64,000 nucleotides of DNA from Halopiger djelfimassiliensis (GTDB taxonomy: Archaea > Halobacteriota > Halobacteria > Halobacteriales > Natrialbaceae): contig NZ_HG315685.1 in assembly GCF_000455365.1 (NCBI RefSeq), positions 478,794 through 542,793 of the forward strand. The letters run 5' to 3'. The translations under genes were made by a program, and so were the position numbers. The notes under the pieces are model-generated. The model ran no database searches. It saw only the letters and a program-made list of their open reading frames with translations, and was not told the DNA's origin. Below, one piece after another: positions 44,301 to 51,781 of this stretch (position 1 is its first letter; each line of letters opens with the position of its first letter).

Positions 44301-44682
44301 CGCCGACCCCGCTCGTGACGCCGCAGTCGCGGAATAGCTCCGGCATCGGAACACGGTCCTCGGCGGGATAGTCGTCGACGATCACCGGTTCGGCGGTGGC
44401 GAGCGTCTCCCCCACATGGGAGTCCCGCGGTATCGTCCGCGAGCCGACGACCCCGGACTGCCAGCCGACGCCTGCACTGAGCAGCAGGTCCTCCGATTCG
44501 GGAAGCGTCTCGAAGACCGTACAGTACTGTGCTCCCAGCGTTTCCCGGACGGCAGCGGTCGCATCGTCCAGCAACTGCTCGAGGTCGTCGGCCTCGAGTG
44601 CCTGCCGGCCGAGGGTGGCGACGACCTCCTGCTGGCGGACGGATGAGCACCGCTGGTCCGGTGACCGATCGGAGGATGCCAT
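41386..44682 (-). CDS. Soluble multi-PAS/GAF sensor histidine kinase
   Basis: A 1098-residue cytoplasmic kinase with no membrane spans. Domain order by pattern: GAF (about 15-180), PAS (183-305), PAS (310-420), GAF (430-580), PAS (590-710), PAS (715-835), HisKA with the phosphorylated His in [12 protein letters not shown] (about 861), HATPase with [10 protein letters not shown] and [18 protein letters not shown] (to about 1090). Ends in a Ser/Glu-rich tail. ATG at 44682. No Cys of phytochrome type was seen in the GAF domains, so the signals are unknown. Confidence 0.93.
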   Translation of the reverse strand: MASSDRSPDQRCSSVRQQEVVATLGRQALEADDLEQLLDDATAAVRETLGAQYCTVFETLPESEDLLLSAGVGWQSGVVGSRTIPRDSHVGETLATAEPVIVDDYPAEDRVPMPELFRDCGVTSGVGVVIGASEDPWGILGVHATDCREFTEPEVAFVRSVANVLGSAIETERVTRRLEAETMLKNRIVETSPVGITFIGADGMNVFANDRAEELLGRPLAELRHYDHADDRWNLVDVHGDPLSADELPFSRVQRTGEPVFGEIVGIDHPDGSRVWLSTHCAPLYDAGAFDGAIYVLEDVTEQRRLENELESLFDRITDGVFGLDAEWNVTYVNDRARELIDPEGDGLVGENIWEVFPAAVDSRFEREYRQAMATQEPTTFEAYFPPLSTWFEVNAYPSETGLSVYFRDVTERKRMKRELRETNRTLHRLYEITADSDRTFDEKIDELLELGRERLGLDVGFLARTDERRDRFEVTHSIGDDEQLRPGTSASLSDTYCQRTIRADGLLGFTDDPVAGPIGSDTYRRWELDCYLGGSVFVDDDLYGTLCFGSRSSREAEFTAAEQSFVELATQWVSYELERRHRQRELEESERRYRTLAEHFPNGIVALFDDDLRYTLADGQILDELDISADEFVGRTVQERYDGETLEAFESNFRAALDGEQRTFEFQLHGREWLAYTLPIADNHGSVFAGMIMVQDVTERNARERQLRERESRLERVTAYTDDILDAIDDVFYVLDDEGSLQRWNEALCSVTGYTDDEVDGMSALEFFDGEDRAAIEEAIAEVFETGQARVEATVTTKTGESIPYEFAAAALEDPSGSPVVTGIGRDITDRKATQRRLEQLVTDLAESNERLEQFAYAASHDLQEPLRMISSYLTLLERRYATELDEDAAEFIAFAVNGAERMRDMIDGLLAYSRIDTKGNPFRVVDLEDVLADVRADLEMRIHETDTELEVDSLPRVYGDPGQLRQLFQNLVDNAITYSGEQAPRISVFAEKDDREWVISVRDQGIGIDPDDTDRIFQVFDRLHSIGEYDGTGIGLALCQRIVERHDGEIRVDSQPGVGSTFSVALPTRSATESEAVSESESEYGFARRTDCHSNE

Positions 44683-44729
44683 GAGTCGAGTGCTGTTTAC
44701 AAGCCGACTGAGAAGGTTAAGTGTAGTGC

Positions 44730-44781
44730 TCGAAACTCCGTTTCGACACAACTTCAGGCCTGATTGACGGTAATTCCGTCA
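44730..44781. promoter_or_regulatory. Two interrupted palindromes upstream of the kinase operon
   Basis: TCGAAAC-TCC-GTTTCGA (44730-44746) and TGACGG-TAATT-CCGTCA (44765-44781) lie 48-99 bases upstream of the kinase ATG. A TATA-like cacttaacc (minus strand, about 44715-44723) follows, so the first palindrome is in the position of an activator or repressor site. The second may belong to the same promoter. Confidence 0.45.
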
Positions 44782-44961
44782 GAGCCGTTCAGCCTCTCGA
44801 GCGGTGGCTGCCGCCCCACCGGATCCGGACGGTGAACCGGGCTGTAGCCCGCTACGTGCCGTCATCGAGGCCGACGACTCGATCGGTTCGGCCCCGAGGT
44901 TCCCGTCGCCCCGAGCAGGGAGTTCCGCAAGGTCCGGTCGATTCTTGGGGTCTCGACGCGC

Positions 44962-45765
44962 TTACTCCGTCGTCCCCGACTCGGATCGTACCCGGCGTCC
45001 GACCACGATAGCAGTTCGGTGCGTGAAATACAGCTCGCCGTCCTCTGAAAACGGGCGCGTCCCGCTCAGGTCGTGTTTCGCGTCCGCTTCGATCAGTTTT
45101 CGAACCGTATCGGCACGCGGTTCCGGCGTTTGTGCGAGGTCGAGCCACTGCGCTACGTTCTGGACGACGGTTCCGGAACGCACGTCCGTGATCTCTATTC
45201 CTTGCTCGGTGACCAGTGCGAGCAGCTCACTCCGTTGCAGCGCACGGACGTGGGACGGGTCCCGAAGTCGCTCGAAACGGTTTTGGTACGACGCCCGCTC
45301 GGGAAATTCGCTCACGACGATGTCGGCGACGGCGACCGTCCCACCTGTGCGACAGACCCTCGCCATCTCCCGAAGGACCAGCGACGGGTTTTCGAGGTGG
45401 TGAAACGCGAGACGACAGACAACGATGTCGAAACTGGCGGTTGCAAAGGGGAGGTTCCCGGCATCCGCCTGCCCGAAGTGGATATTCGCACTACTGCGCT
45501 GTTGGTTCCGTTCCGTGGCGATCTCGAGCGGGGCTCTCGTGATGTCGACGCCAACGACTTCGTCACAGACCGCCGCAAACCCGAACGCGACGTGTCCGGG
45601 TCCCGTCGCAACGTCGAGGACACGCGCTTTGGAGGACGGCTCGGTTGCGCGGATCAGCCGCCCGATTTTCTCCGGATCCGAGAGGACCGAACGTTCCGCG
45701 TAGTCACTCGCCTGTTTCGTAAACGCTTCGCGGACAGTGCGTTCGTGATCCGCCGGGTCGGGCAT
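44962..45765 (-). CDS. Class I SAM-dependent methyltransferase
   Basis: A 267-residue methyltransferase. Motif I VLDVATGPGHVAFGFA (about 48-63), acidic loop GVDITRAPLEIA, motif IV DIVVCRLAFHHLENP, and GGTVAVADIVVSE mark the UbiE/Arsenite-methyltransferase-like group (methyltransferase domain 11). There are few cysteines, so arsenite methylation is unlikely. It is followed by the kinase operon promoter region on the same strand. Substrate unknown. Confidence 0.9.
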   Translation of the reverse strand: MPDPADHERTVREAFTKQASDYAERSVLSDPEKIGRLIRATEPSSKARVLDVATGPGHVAFGFAAVCDEVVGVDITRAPLEIATERNQQRSSANIHFGQADAGNLPFATASFDIVVCRLAFHHLENPSLVLREMARVCRTGGTVAVADIVVSEFPERASYQNRFERLRDPSHVRALQRSELLALVTEQGIEITDVRSGTVVQNVAQWLDLAQTPEPRADTVRKLIEADAKHDLSGTRPFSEDGELYFTHRTAIVVGRRVRSESGTTE

Positions 45766-46834
45766 TACTGGTCCCTTCTACCCGGTCACATATGGTTTTT
45801 GAAGGGATGCCGCCGACGCGCCGGCGTCCCAGAGTGGCCGTGTTTCGAAGGGTGCTGATTACTAGATAGTCATCGAATTGGGGAGCCATTTCGTATCGCG
45901 ACATGTGATTTATTTCTCGTGATGTCGCCGAACGACGACTGTGAGAGAGGGGAGACTGGGTCGTCGTGCGTGCAGGTACGCTCGAGACGGTTCCTCCGTC
46001 GATCCGGACGGCAGTGTCGATACCGGAGATCGGTGCAGTATCGGGACTTCGACCTATCCAACGGCCACTCGAGGAGCGCGCTCTCGAAGATGAAAGTGCC
46101 CCGCTCGATGTGGCGCGACCGAGGCCGAGTGAACCGGCACTTCGCTTCGGTGTATCCGAGTGTCGGTCATGCAGTCTCCCGCCGAACGGTCATGAAATTC
46201 AAGCGGTCGCGACTGCGGATATTTTCGGCGAGGACCGGTGTGGTCCGGCAGGGATAACCTGCGCACGGCTTCGGCTCTGGAGACACCAACGGGCCAACCC
46301 GGGAACAGCCATAGAAGAACCCTGCGAGGATACTCGAGAGGATGCTCGAGATCGATGTTCACTACCGGCTACCTTCAGATACCATCGACCACCCGCAGTC
46401 ATTTACCCAACACTCACGAGGGGACCCTCGTCGTTATCCGGCCGGACATATCCACAGTTGCGGTACTCGCGATAGCGTGTGGACCGTCCCCCTCCTCTTG
46501 GTGGAGAAACGGCGTTCGTTCACTGGAGTCTCTTCGTCCCCGGTACCGCGATACATAAATTGTATACCACGATATAGAATGGTCGGAGTCCAGGTGGCTA
46601 CGGATTCTGCGTTTGGTTTTACCAAACCACTAACTAAGCAATACTTCTTGTAGGGTCATCCGACCATCTGCTTGGTATCGGTATTTCAGAGAATTGTCCT
46701 CTGATACAGTCTACACCGCCGAGCGAATCATAAATTAGTAGCTCGTAACATTTCAATTTAGTAAAATCTCAATCTATTATATTAGGGAAAAGAAATAACA
46801 GTGTGTAAGATGAGGGCATAGTTGGAGTTAACTT
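45766..46834. other. 1.1-kb gene-poor stretch leading into an AT-rich island
   Basis: No frame shows a recognisable protein family. Open frames at 45919-46257, 45966-46475 and 46054-46362 overlap in different frames and have mixed codon use. Base composition changes from GC-rich to AT-rich at about 46540-46600. A hairpin with arms GTTTGGT (46611-46617) and ACCAAAC (46621-46627) sits at this transition. The last 150 bases are strongly AT-rich and likely contain the promoter of the following gene. The stretch may be decayed DNA. Confidence 0.5.
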
Positions 46835-48139
46835 ATGACAAGGAATGACGGAAACGAATCAAGGAGATCGCTAACAACCAATCGCCGTAGTTTCGTTGCG
46901 GCAGCTGCATCCGTAGTTGGGGGAATCGGATTAACCAACTCCGCAATCGCTGGAACCCCATCTAGTCGAGTTCCAGAAACCGTTCCACCAGAATTGGCTC
47001 GAAAAGCAGCTGCACAAAAGCTCAAGCAAGTGGGAGGCGTTGGCAAATTTTCCGCCTGGAGTAACAGTACTCTTGACTCGCCGACTGCGTTCTACATGCG
47101 TGCTCCCGAAGACTCTTCTGAGAAGTACATTCGGAGTGCTTACGTTTTCCCAGTTCTCCAAAACGGCAGCGAGGTAGGGTACATTACAGCAGGAGCACAC
47201 CGATCGATGGAACCAATCCTCGAGTACAGTACTGAGGCATCACCCATCAAAAAGACATCAAAAGTAGCACAACAAACTAACTCCACAACTGGACGCCGAA
47301 TATACGAAGGTGGGGTCTCATATGGAATGGAACTTACAGATAACAAAGTGGTAGAGCCACACACTGCAAAGACCTATCACCTCGGTACTGGTTCACCAAA
47401 CGAGCTAGCATTCTCTTCCGTTCGGTCAGAGGAACGTTGGGAAGCTGCTCGAAGCGAGAACTACGGAGCAGAAAAGGAATACTCAACCGATGATGTATCA
47501 ATTATGGATGACAGCGTATCTGACGTTCCCTGCTGGACGACAAATGACGATTTAGACGGTGGCGATGCTGATGAAACAGAAATCGGGTATGGCGACGATG
47601 AATGGGACGACTGGGATGGTTGTACACCAATCGCAGCCTCGATGATCATTGGATACTACGAGGGAGTTTCCGAATACGAGGGAGACACACGAGAAGCCAT
47701 TATCGATCGGCTTCACATCAAGATGGAAACCAACGCAAGTGGAGGAACAGCACCATTTGTACTGGATCTTGATGGGGATGTTAGTTCTGCATCAGATCTG
47801 ATTCGAGATCCTATGTCTGAAGGAATCGAAGACTACACTGAGGGAAGCCACACCTACGATGCCTTCCAGCATGTAAATCCAGGAATCGAATTCGTCCTTG
47901 AGGAAATCGAGAACAACGATCGACCATACATGCTCAATATGTCGGGCGGGGGTCGAGCAAACGATTACCCAAGTGATAAATCGGAATATGGCAACCATTC
48001 GGTCACAGTCGTCGGATACCAAAACGACGGAACCGATATCGCATCCGAACTCGAGATCCACGACACATGGAATTCCAATAGTCATGTCCTCAGCTACGCA
48101 AACTGGTTTGCACACTCCTGTATAACAGTCGAAACGTAG
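46835..48139 (+). CDS. Tat-exported C39-like cysteine peptidase
   Basis: A 434-residue protein with an N-terminal twin-arginine signal (TTNRRSFVAAAASVVGG) and a papain-like C39_2 domain. The catalytic Cys263 lies in WDGCTPIAASMIIGYYEG, His388 in GNHSVTVVGYQ, and Asp410 in EIHDTW, a complete triad. The central acidic segment (about 235-260) is Asp/Glu-rich. Codon use is AT-rich relative to neighbours, so it was likely acquired. No ABC exporter or peptide precursor is nearby; a Tat lipoprotein gene follows on the opposite strand. Target unknown. Confidence 0.85.
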   Translation: MTRNDGNESRRSLTTNRRSFVAAAASVVGGIGLTNSAIAGTPSSRVPETVPPELARKAAAQKLKQVGGVGKFSAWSNSTLDSPTAFYMRAPEDSSEKYIRSAYVFPVLQNGSEVGYITAGAHRSMEPILEYSTEASPIKKTSKVAQQTNSTTGRRIYEGGVSYGMELTDNKVVEPHTAKTYHLGTGSPNELAFSSVRSEERWEAARSENYGAEKEYSTDDVSIMDDSVSDVPCWTTNDDLDGGDADETEIGYGDDEWDDWDGCTPIAASMIIGYYEGVSEYEGDTREAIIDRLHIKMETNASGGTAPFVLDLDGDVSSASDLIRDPMSEGIEDYTEGSHTYDAFQHVNPGIEFVLEEIENNDRPYMLNMSGGGRANDYPSDKSEYGNHSVTVVGYQNDGTDIASELEIHDTWNSNSHVLSYANWFAHSCITVET

Positions 48140-48209
48140 TAAATTGGCTTACGATTTAATTATTCCTCGCCACCTTTTATACCAATCCACTACACCAGAC
48201 AGATCACGT

Positions 48210-48629
48210 TCACCCTTCTTGGAGTGCGAAAATAATGTTCTCAGATCCATCGTAAATAATATGTAATGGCGACTGCTCAATCTGAACGTTTTCCCACTCA
48301 AATGTCTCACTGACCCCAGTATCAATTTCAACACTAACAGAGTAGCTACTGCCAGCTGGAAGTCGTTCTGTTTTTGTCGGGGAATCATCTCCAACAGCAG
48401 GAACCTCCATGACCTCTGAGATCATTGTTTCATCGCTGCTTAACGTTGTTACATCAACTGAGATCTGATGTGATGTTTCAGTCTTATTATGAACAATGAT
48501 GCTTGCTGATCCAGACTCTTGGCCCTGCATTTGACAACCAGCAAATATCGAAGTAGCGAAAATCATTCCTGTTGCCAGGAACTGACGGCGAGAAATCCGT
48601 ATAGTACTCGCGAAATTTCCCTCGTCCAT
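48210..48629 (-). CDS. Tat lipoprotein in the AT-rich island
   Basis: A 139-residue protein. ISRRQFLATGMIFATSIFAGC is a twin-arginine lipoprotein signal with lipobox Cys31. The mature part is beta-rich with DVTTLSSDETMISEV and SVEIDTGVSETFEWENV, like an Ig-fold secretory protein. It converges on the C39-like peptidase gene (70 bases between stops) and shares its low GC. A partner role, for example protection or inhibition of the peptidase, is only a guess. Confidence 0.78.
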   Translation of the reverse strand: MDEGNFASTIRISRRQFLATGMIFATSIFAGCQMQGQESGSASIIVHNKTETSHQISVDVTTLSSDETMISEVMEVPAVGDDSPTKTERLPAGSSYSVSVEIDTGVSETFEWENVQIEQSPLHIIYDGSENIIFALQEG

Positions 48630-48786
48630 TACCTAATATGAATATTGGTATGTATTGGCTTAAAAATACTGGCAAGAGGGCGTATCGAACTACGATGAAT
48701 TTATACACGCTGCCGAAGTAGACAATGCCGAACGAGATATAAATAAGCGGATCCCCGCCTCTGTGAATCCAAGAGGACTGTTTTAT

Positions 48787-48873
48787 CTACAATTTCGCCG
48801 TTTCCGTCCCAATCTCCGTAATGGGTTTCGGCATCCCCTTTCCGAGGAACGCCTCGAGTTCGTCCAGGTCCAT
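48787..48873 (-). pseudogene. Possible 5' gene fragment at the edge of the AT-rich island
   Basis: A 28-codon frame (MDLDELEAFLGKG...) with a good Shine-Dalgarno (aggagggg) just before its ATG at 48873 stops where the sequence turns AT-rich, at about 48780. Its codon use is of the chromosomal type. It looks like the first part of a chromosomal gene cut by the island, but I find no matching remainder. It may also be a chance frame. The rest of 48630-49056 shows no other gene. Confidence 0.3.
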
Positions 48874-49056
48874 CGTCCCCTCCTGTTCTCTACATTCGAT
48901 CTCTCCGATTTTCACACCGATTTGGCAACACCAACTCGTGAATTTTCCAGTTTTATCTGTAGGGTTATAAGAATGCGAAGGGAAAGAGGAGCGGCAGTAG
49001 CCGGCAGACGTGGGCCACATCCCGATGTACTTCCGGCTGGGGCACAAACGAGACGT

Positions 49057-49338
49057 ATGAGCGACGCTGACGGCGTCCGCGTCTGGCTCGTCGAGCGAAC
49101 GTATTCCGACGACGAGCAGAATCTCATCATCCTCACGTATGCAACACCGGACGGCAAGCGATACTTCCGCAAGGAGCGAGCACTCACCTCGTTTACCGGT
49201 CCGGAACGGACGACGCCAGCCGCTATCGACGCCGACCCCGACAATCTGGGGAGCGTCGACGACCCGGCTCGACGAGAGCAGTACGCTGCCGAAGCCAGCC
49301 GTATGGCCGACCGTCACGATCCCACAGACCCCATCTGA
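49057..49338 (+). CDS. Conserved haloarchaeal protein
   Basis: A 93-residue acidic protein: VRVWLVERTYSDDEQNLIILTYAT, then DGKRYFRKERALTSFTG, and a helical C-terminus (REQYAAEASRMADRHDP). This pattern is common in haloarchaea but no function is known to me. ATG at 49057 is chosen; the longer upstream reading has different composition and no features. It is 164 bases upstream of the GNAT gene on the same strand. Confidence 0.75.
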   Translation: MSDADGVRVWLVERTYSDDEQNLIILTYATPDGKRYFRKERALTSFTGPERTTPAAIDADPDNLGSVDDPARREQYAAEASRMADRHDPTDPI

Positions 49339-49501
49339 GCCAAAGCGTGAGGACGGCTCCGCTCACGGTACCGGCCCAAGTCATGGCCGTCCGATTCGGG
49401 GCGTCTCGAGACGTCCGCTCCGGCCCACGAACTCGGTGTCGCTCGCTGGGCCGGCGAATACGGGCAGTATACTAATAGTGCCGGTCGGTGCTGCGTTTCC
49501 T

Positions 49502-50338
49502 ATGCCTGCTCTATCGTCCGTTTCGTTCGACGACGAGATCCAGCGCAGGGTGTACGAGTACGTCGAGCGAAACGGGGCCGTCACGCGTCCCGAACTGATT
49601 CGCTCGGTCCGACTGGAGTCCGAATCGACACAGTCCAAACCCGCACGTTCGGGAACGTACACACACGAGGTACCGCCGTCGCCGGACGAACTCCGTTCGT
49701 GTGTCGAGACGCTACGGGACCGCGGGTATCTGGTCGAATCGAACGGCAAACTCCGTATCGCCCTACCGGGAGCTCCGAGCGAACACGACCTCGAGCCGGG
49801 ACGGGTCACGATCCGTCCGGCACGGGAAGCCGACCGGACCGGTATCGTCGAGACGATGCGGGCAGTCGCCGCAAACGGGAGTTACGTCGTCGCGGCCAAC
49901 CTCGCCGAACGGCTCGAACGGGAGTCAGCGCTCGTCCGCGTCGACGGCGACCGCTCGCGGATCTGCTTTGCCGCCGTCCTCGAGCCAGCAGCCGACGACT
50001 CCGGTTCCGACCGCCCGGAGCGAGATGTCGTCGGGTGGCTCCACCTCGAAGCTCCCGGGTTTCCGTCCCGTTCCCATGTCGCCGCGGTGACCGTCGGCGT
50101 CGATCCCGAACAGCGCCGTGTCGGAATCGGGTCGCGGTTGCTCGAGTACGGACTCGAGTGGGCCGACGACGCCGGCTATCGGAAGCTCTATCAGGGCGTT
50201 CCCGCGACGAACGACGGCGCGATCGAGTTTCTGGAGGAAAACGGCTGGCGACGCGAAGGAGAGCGCGAGGAACACTACTGCATCGACGACGAGTTCGTCG
50301 ACGAGGTGCTGTTGGCGATCTGGCCGTCGGAACGGTAG
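49502..50338 (+). CDS. GNAT N-acetyltransferase with N-terminal winged HTH
   Basis: A 278-residue protein. Residues 8-85 look like a winged helix (IQRRVYEYVERNGAVTRPELIRS, then ELRSCVETLRDRGYLVESNGKLRI). A GNAT domain follows (about 100-270) with the acetyl-CoA loop VDPEQRRVGIGSRLLEYGLEWA and IEFLEENGWRREG. Archaeal acetyltransferases with an HTH fusion may sense acetyl-CoA or modify proteins bound to DNA. ATG at 49502. A single gene. Confidence 0.88.
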   Translation: MPALSSVSFDDEIQRRVYEYVERNGAVTRPELIRSVRLESESTQSKPARSGTYTHEVPPSPDELRSCVETLRDRGYLVESNGKLRIALPGAPSEHDLEPGRVTIRPAREADRTGIVETMRAVAANGSYVVAANLAERLERESALVRVDGDRSRICFAAVLEPAADDSGSDRPERDVVGWLHLEAPGFPSRSHVAAVTVGVDPEQRRVGIGSRLLEYGLEWADDAGYRKLYQGVPATNDGAIEFLEENGWRREGEREEHYCIDDEFVDEVLLAIWPSER

Positions 50339-50521
50339 TCGTGACGGCTCGAATAGGGAATCAACGTCCGTTCAGTACATTACCCTTGTGGCCTATTGTC
50401 ACGAGGTAAACTATCAATCACTATCATTTGGCCGGAATGTTGAAACGACCGACAGCGGACACCAGACTATGGACAGTGGTCCGACTACGAGTGGTTGTGC
50501 GTGTGAGAGGTGGGGTCAGTG

Positions 50522-51781
50522 ATGAACCGAAGAATGAGCAGACGGCAGTGTCTGTCCGCGCTTTCGGGGAGCGCGGCCGTCTCGTTGGCTGGTTGTCTGA
50601 CGGATGGCATACGCGGCGGGAACAGTGAAACGCGGGCGGCGTTGTCCGAGCGGACGCTTCGGTACGGAGCGGTCGTTCCGTTGTCGGGTGGTCTCTCGAC
50701 GTTCGGAGACGCGCTCGCGAACGGCACGACGTTGCCGGTAGCCGAGCTCGAGGACGCCGATCTGGACGCGACGATCGAACACGACGTCGTCGACTCCGAA
50801 ACGACGCCGACAAGCGCGGTCGACGCGGCGGCAGGCCTGATCGACGACGGGTATCAGACGATCGTCGGTGCCGCCTCCTCGGGCGTCACGCTTCAGATGA
50901 CACAGCAGGCGACGATTCCCGCGGGGACCGTCTCCTGTTCGCCGATGAGTACGTCGCCGACGCTTTCGATCCTCAACGACCGTGGCTACTCGTTTCGAAC
51001 GGCACCGAACGACTCGTTACAGGGGGCCATCGCGGCGCAACTCGCGTCGACGGAACACGACGCCGAAACCGCCGCGACGTTGTACATGTCGGGCGACTAC
51101 GGCCGACAGCTTTCCGGTTCGTTCTCGGCGTCGTTCGACGGGACGCTCCAGCGGCAGGTGCCGTTTACCCCGGGTAGTGACTCCTACGCTGACCCACTGG
51201 AGCGGGCACTGGCCGATGATCCCGATATTCTGTTTCTCGTCAGTTACGTCGAGAGCGGGGTCGATCTGTTACGTGAATACTACGCCGACCACGAGAACGG
51301 CGAAGACGTGTTCGTCACCGACGGGTTACAGGGCGAAACGGTCCCCGACAAGGTCGGTCAGCCGCTGTCTAACGTCTTCGGGACGGCACCGAGTTCGAGC
51401 GGCCCCGGCCGAGACGGGTTCGAGTCCCTGTATCGAAGCGAGTACGGAACCGACCCGGCGCTGTTTACGTCGAACTGCTACGACGCCGCGGCGACCGTCC
51501 TGCTTGCAAACGCCGCTGCAGGGGTAAACGACGGAACGGAGATCAGGGCCCGAATGAACGAGGTTACGACCGGCGACGGAACGGAGATCCTCCCGGGCAA
51601 TCTCGCCGAGGGAATCGAACTCGCCGCAGCGGGCGAGCCGGTCCACTTCCGCGGTGCGTCCGGTGAAATCGAGTTCGACGAAAACGGCGACGGCGGATCG
51701 ACGACCTACGAGTACTTCACGTACGCTGATGGCGACATCTCCGTGCTCGGAGAGCGGACTCCCCAGGGGGTGGCAGAATGA
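50522..51781 (+). CDS. Tat lipoprotein, branched-chain amino-acid-type binding protein
   Basis: A 419-residue receptor of the LivJ/LivK type 1 periplasmic binding fold. MSRRQCLSALSGSAAVSLAGC is a Tat signal with a lipobox Cys25. YGAVVPLSGGLSTFGDALANG is the fold's first domain, and SDSYADPLERALADDPDILF is typical of it. No ABC permease follows; instead the stop overlaps the start of a chemotaxis transducer, the arrangement of BasB/BasT and CosB/CosT in Halobacterium. It therefore likely captures an amino acid for taxis. Ligand unproven. Confidence 0.88.
   Translation: MNRRMSRRQCLSALSGSAAVSLAGCLTDGIRGGNSETRAALSERTLRYGAVVPLSGGLSTFGDALANGTTLPVAELEDADLDATIEHDVVDSETTPTSAVDAAAGLIDDGYQTIVGAASSGVTLQMTQQATIPAGTVSCSPMSTSPTLSILNDRGYSFRTAPNDSLQGAIAAQLASTEHDAETAATLYMSGDYGRQLSGSFSASFDGTLQRQVPFTPGSDSYADPLERALADDPDILFLVSYVESGVDLLREYYADHENGEDVFVTDGLQGETVPDKVGQPLSNVFGTAPSSSGPGRDGFESLYRSEYGTDPALFTSNCYDAAATVLLANAAAGVNDGTEIRARMNEVTTGDGTEILPGNLAEGIELAAAGEPVHFRGASGEIEFDENGDGGSTTYEYFTYADGDISVLGERTPQGVAE

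Noticed and set aside
46579-46653. 24-codon frame with a TATA-like box upstream
   Set aside because: Too short, no ribosome-binding or family support, and it reads through a hairpin; likely chance.
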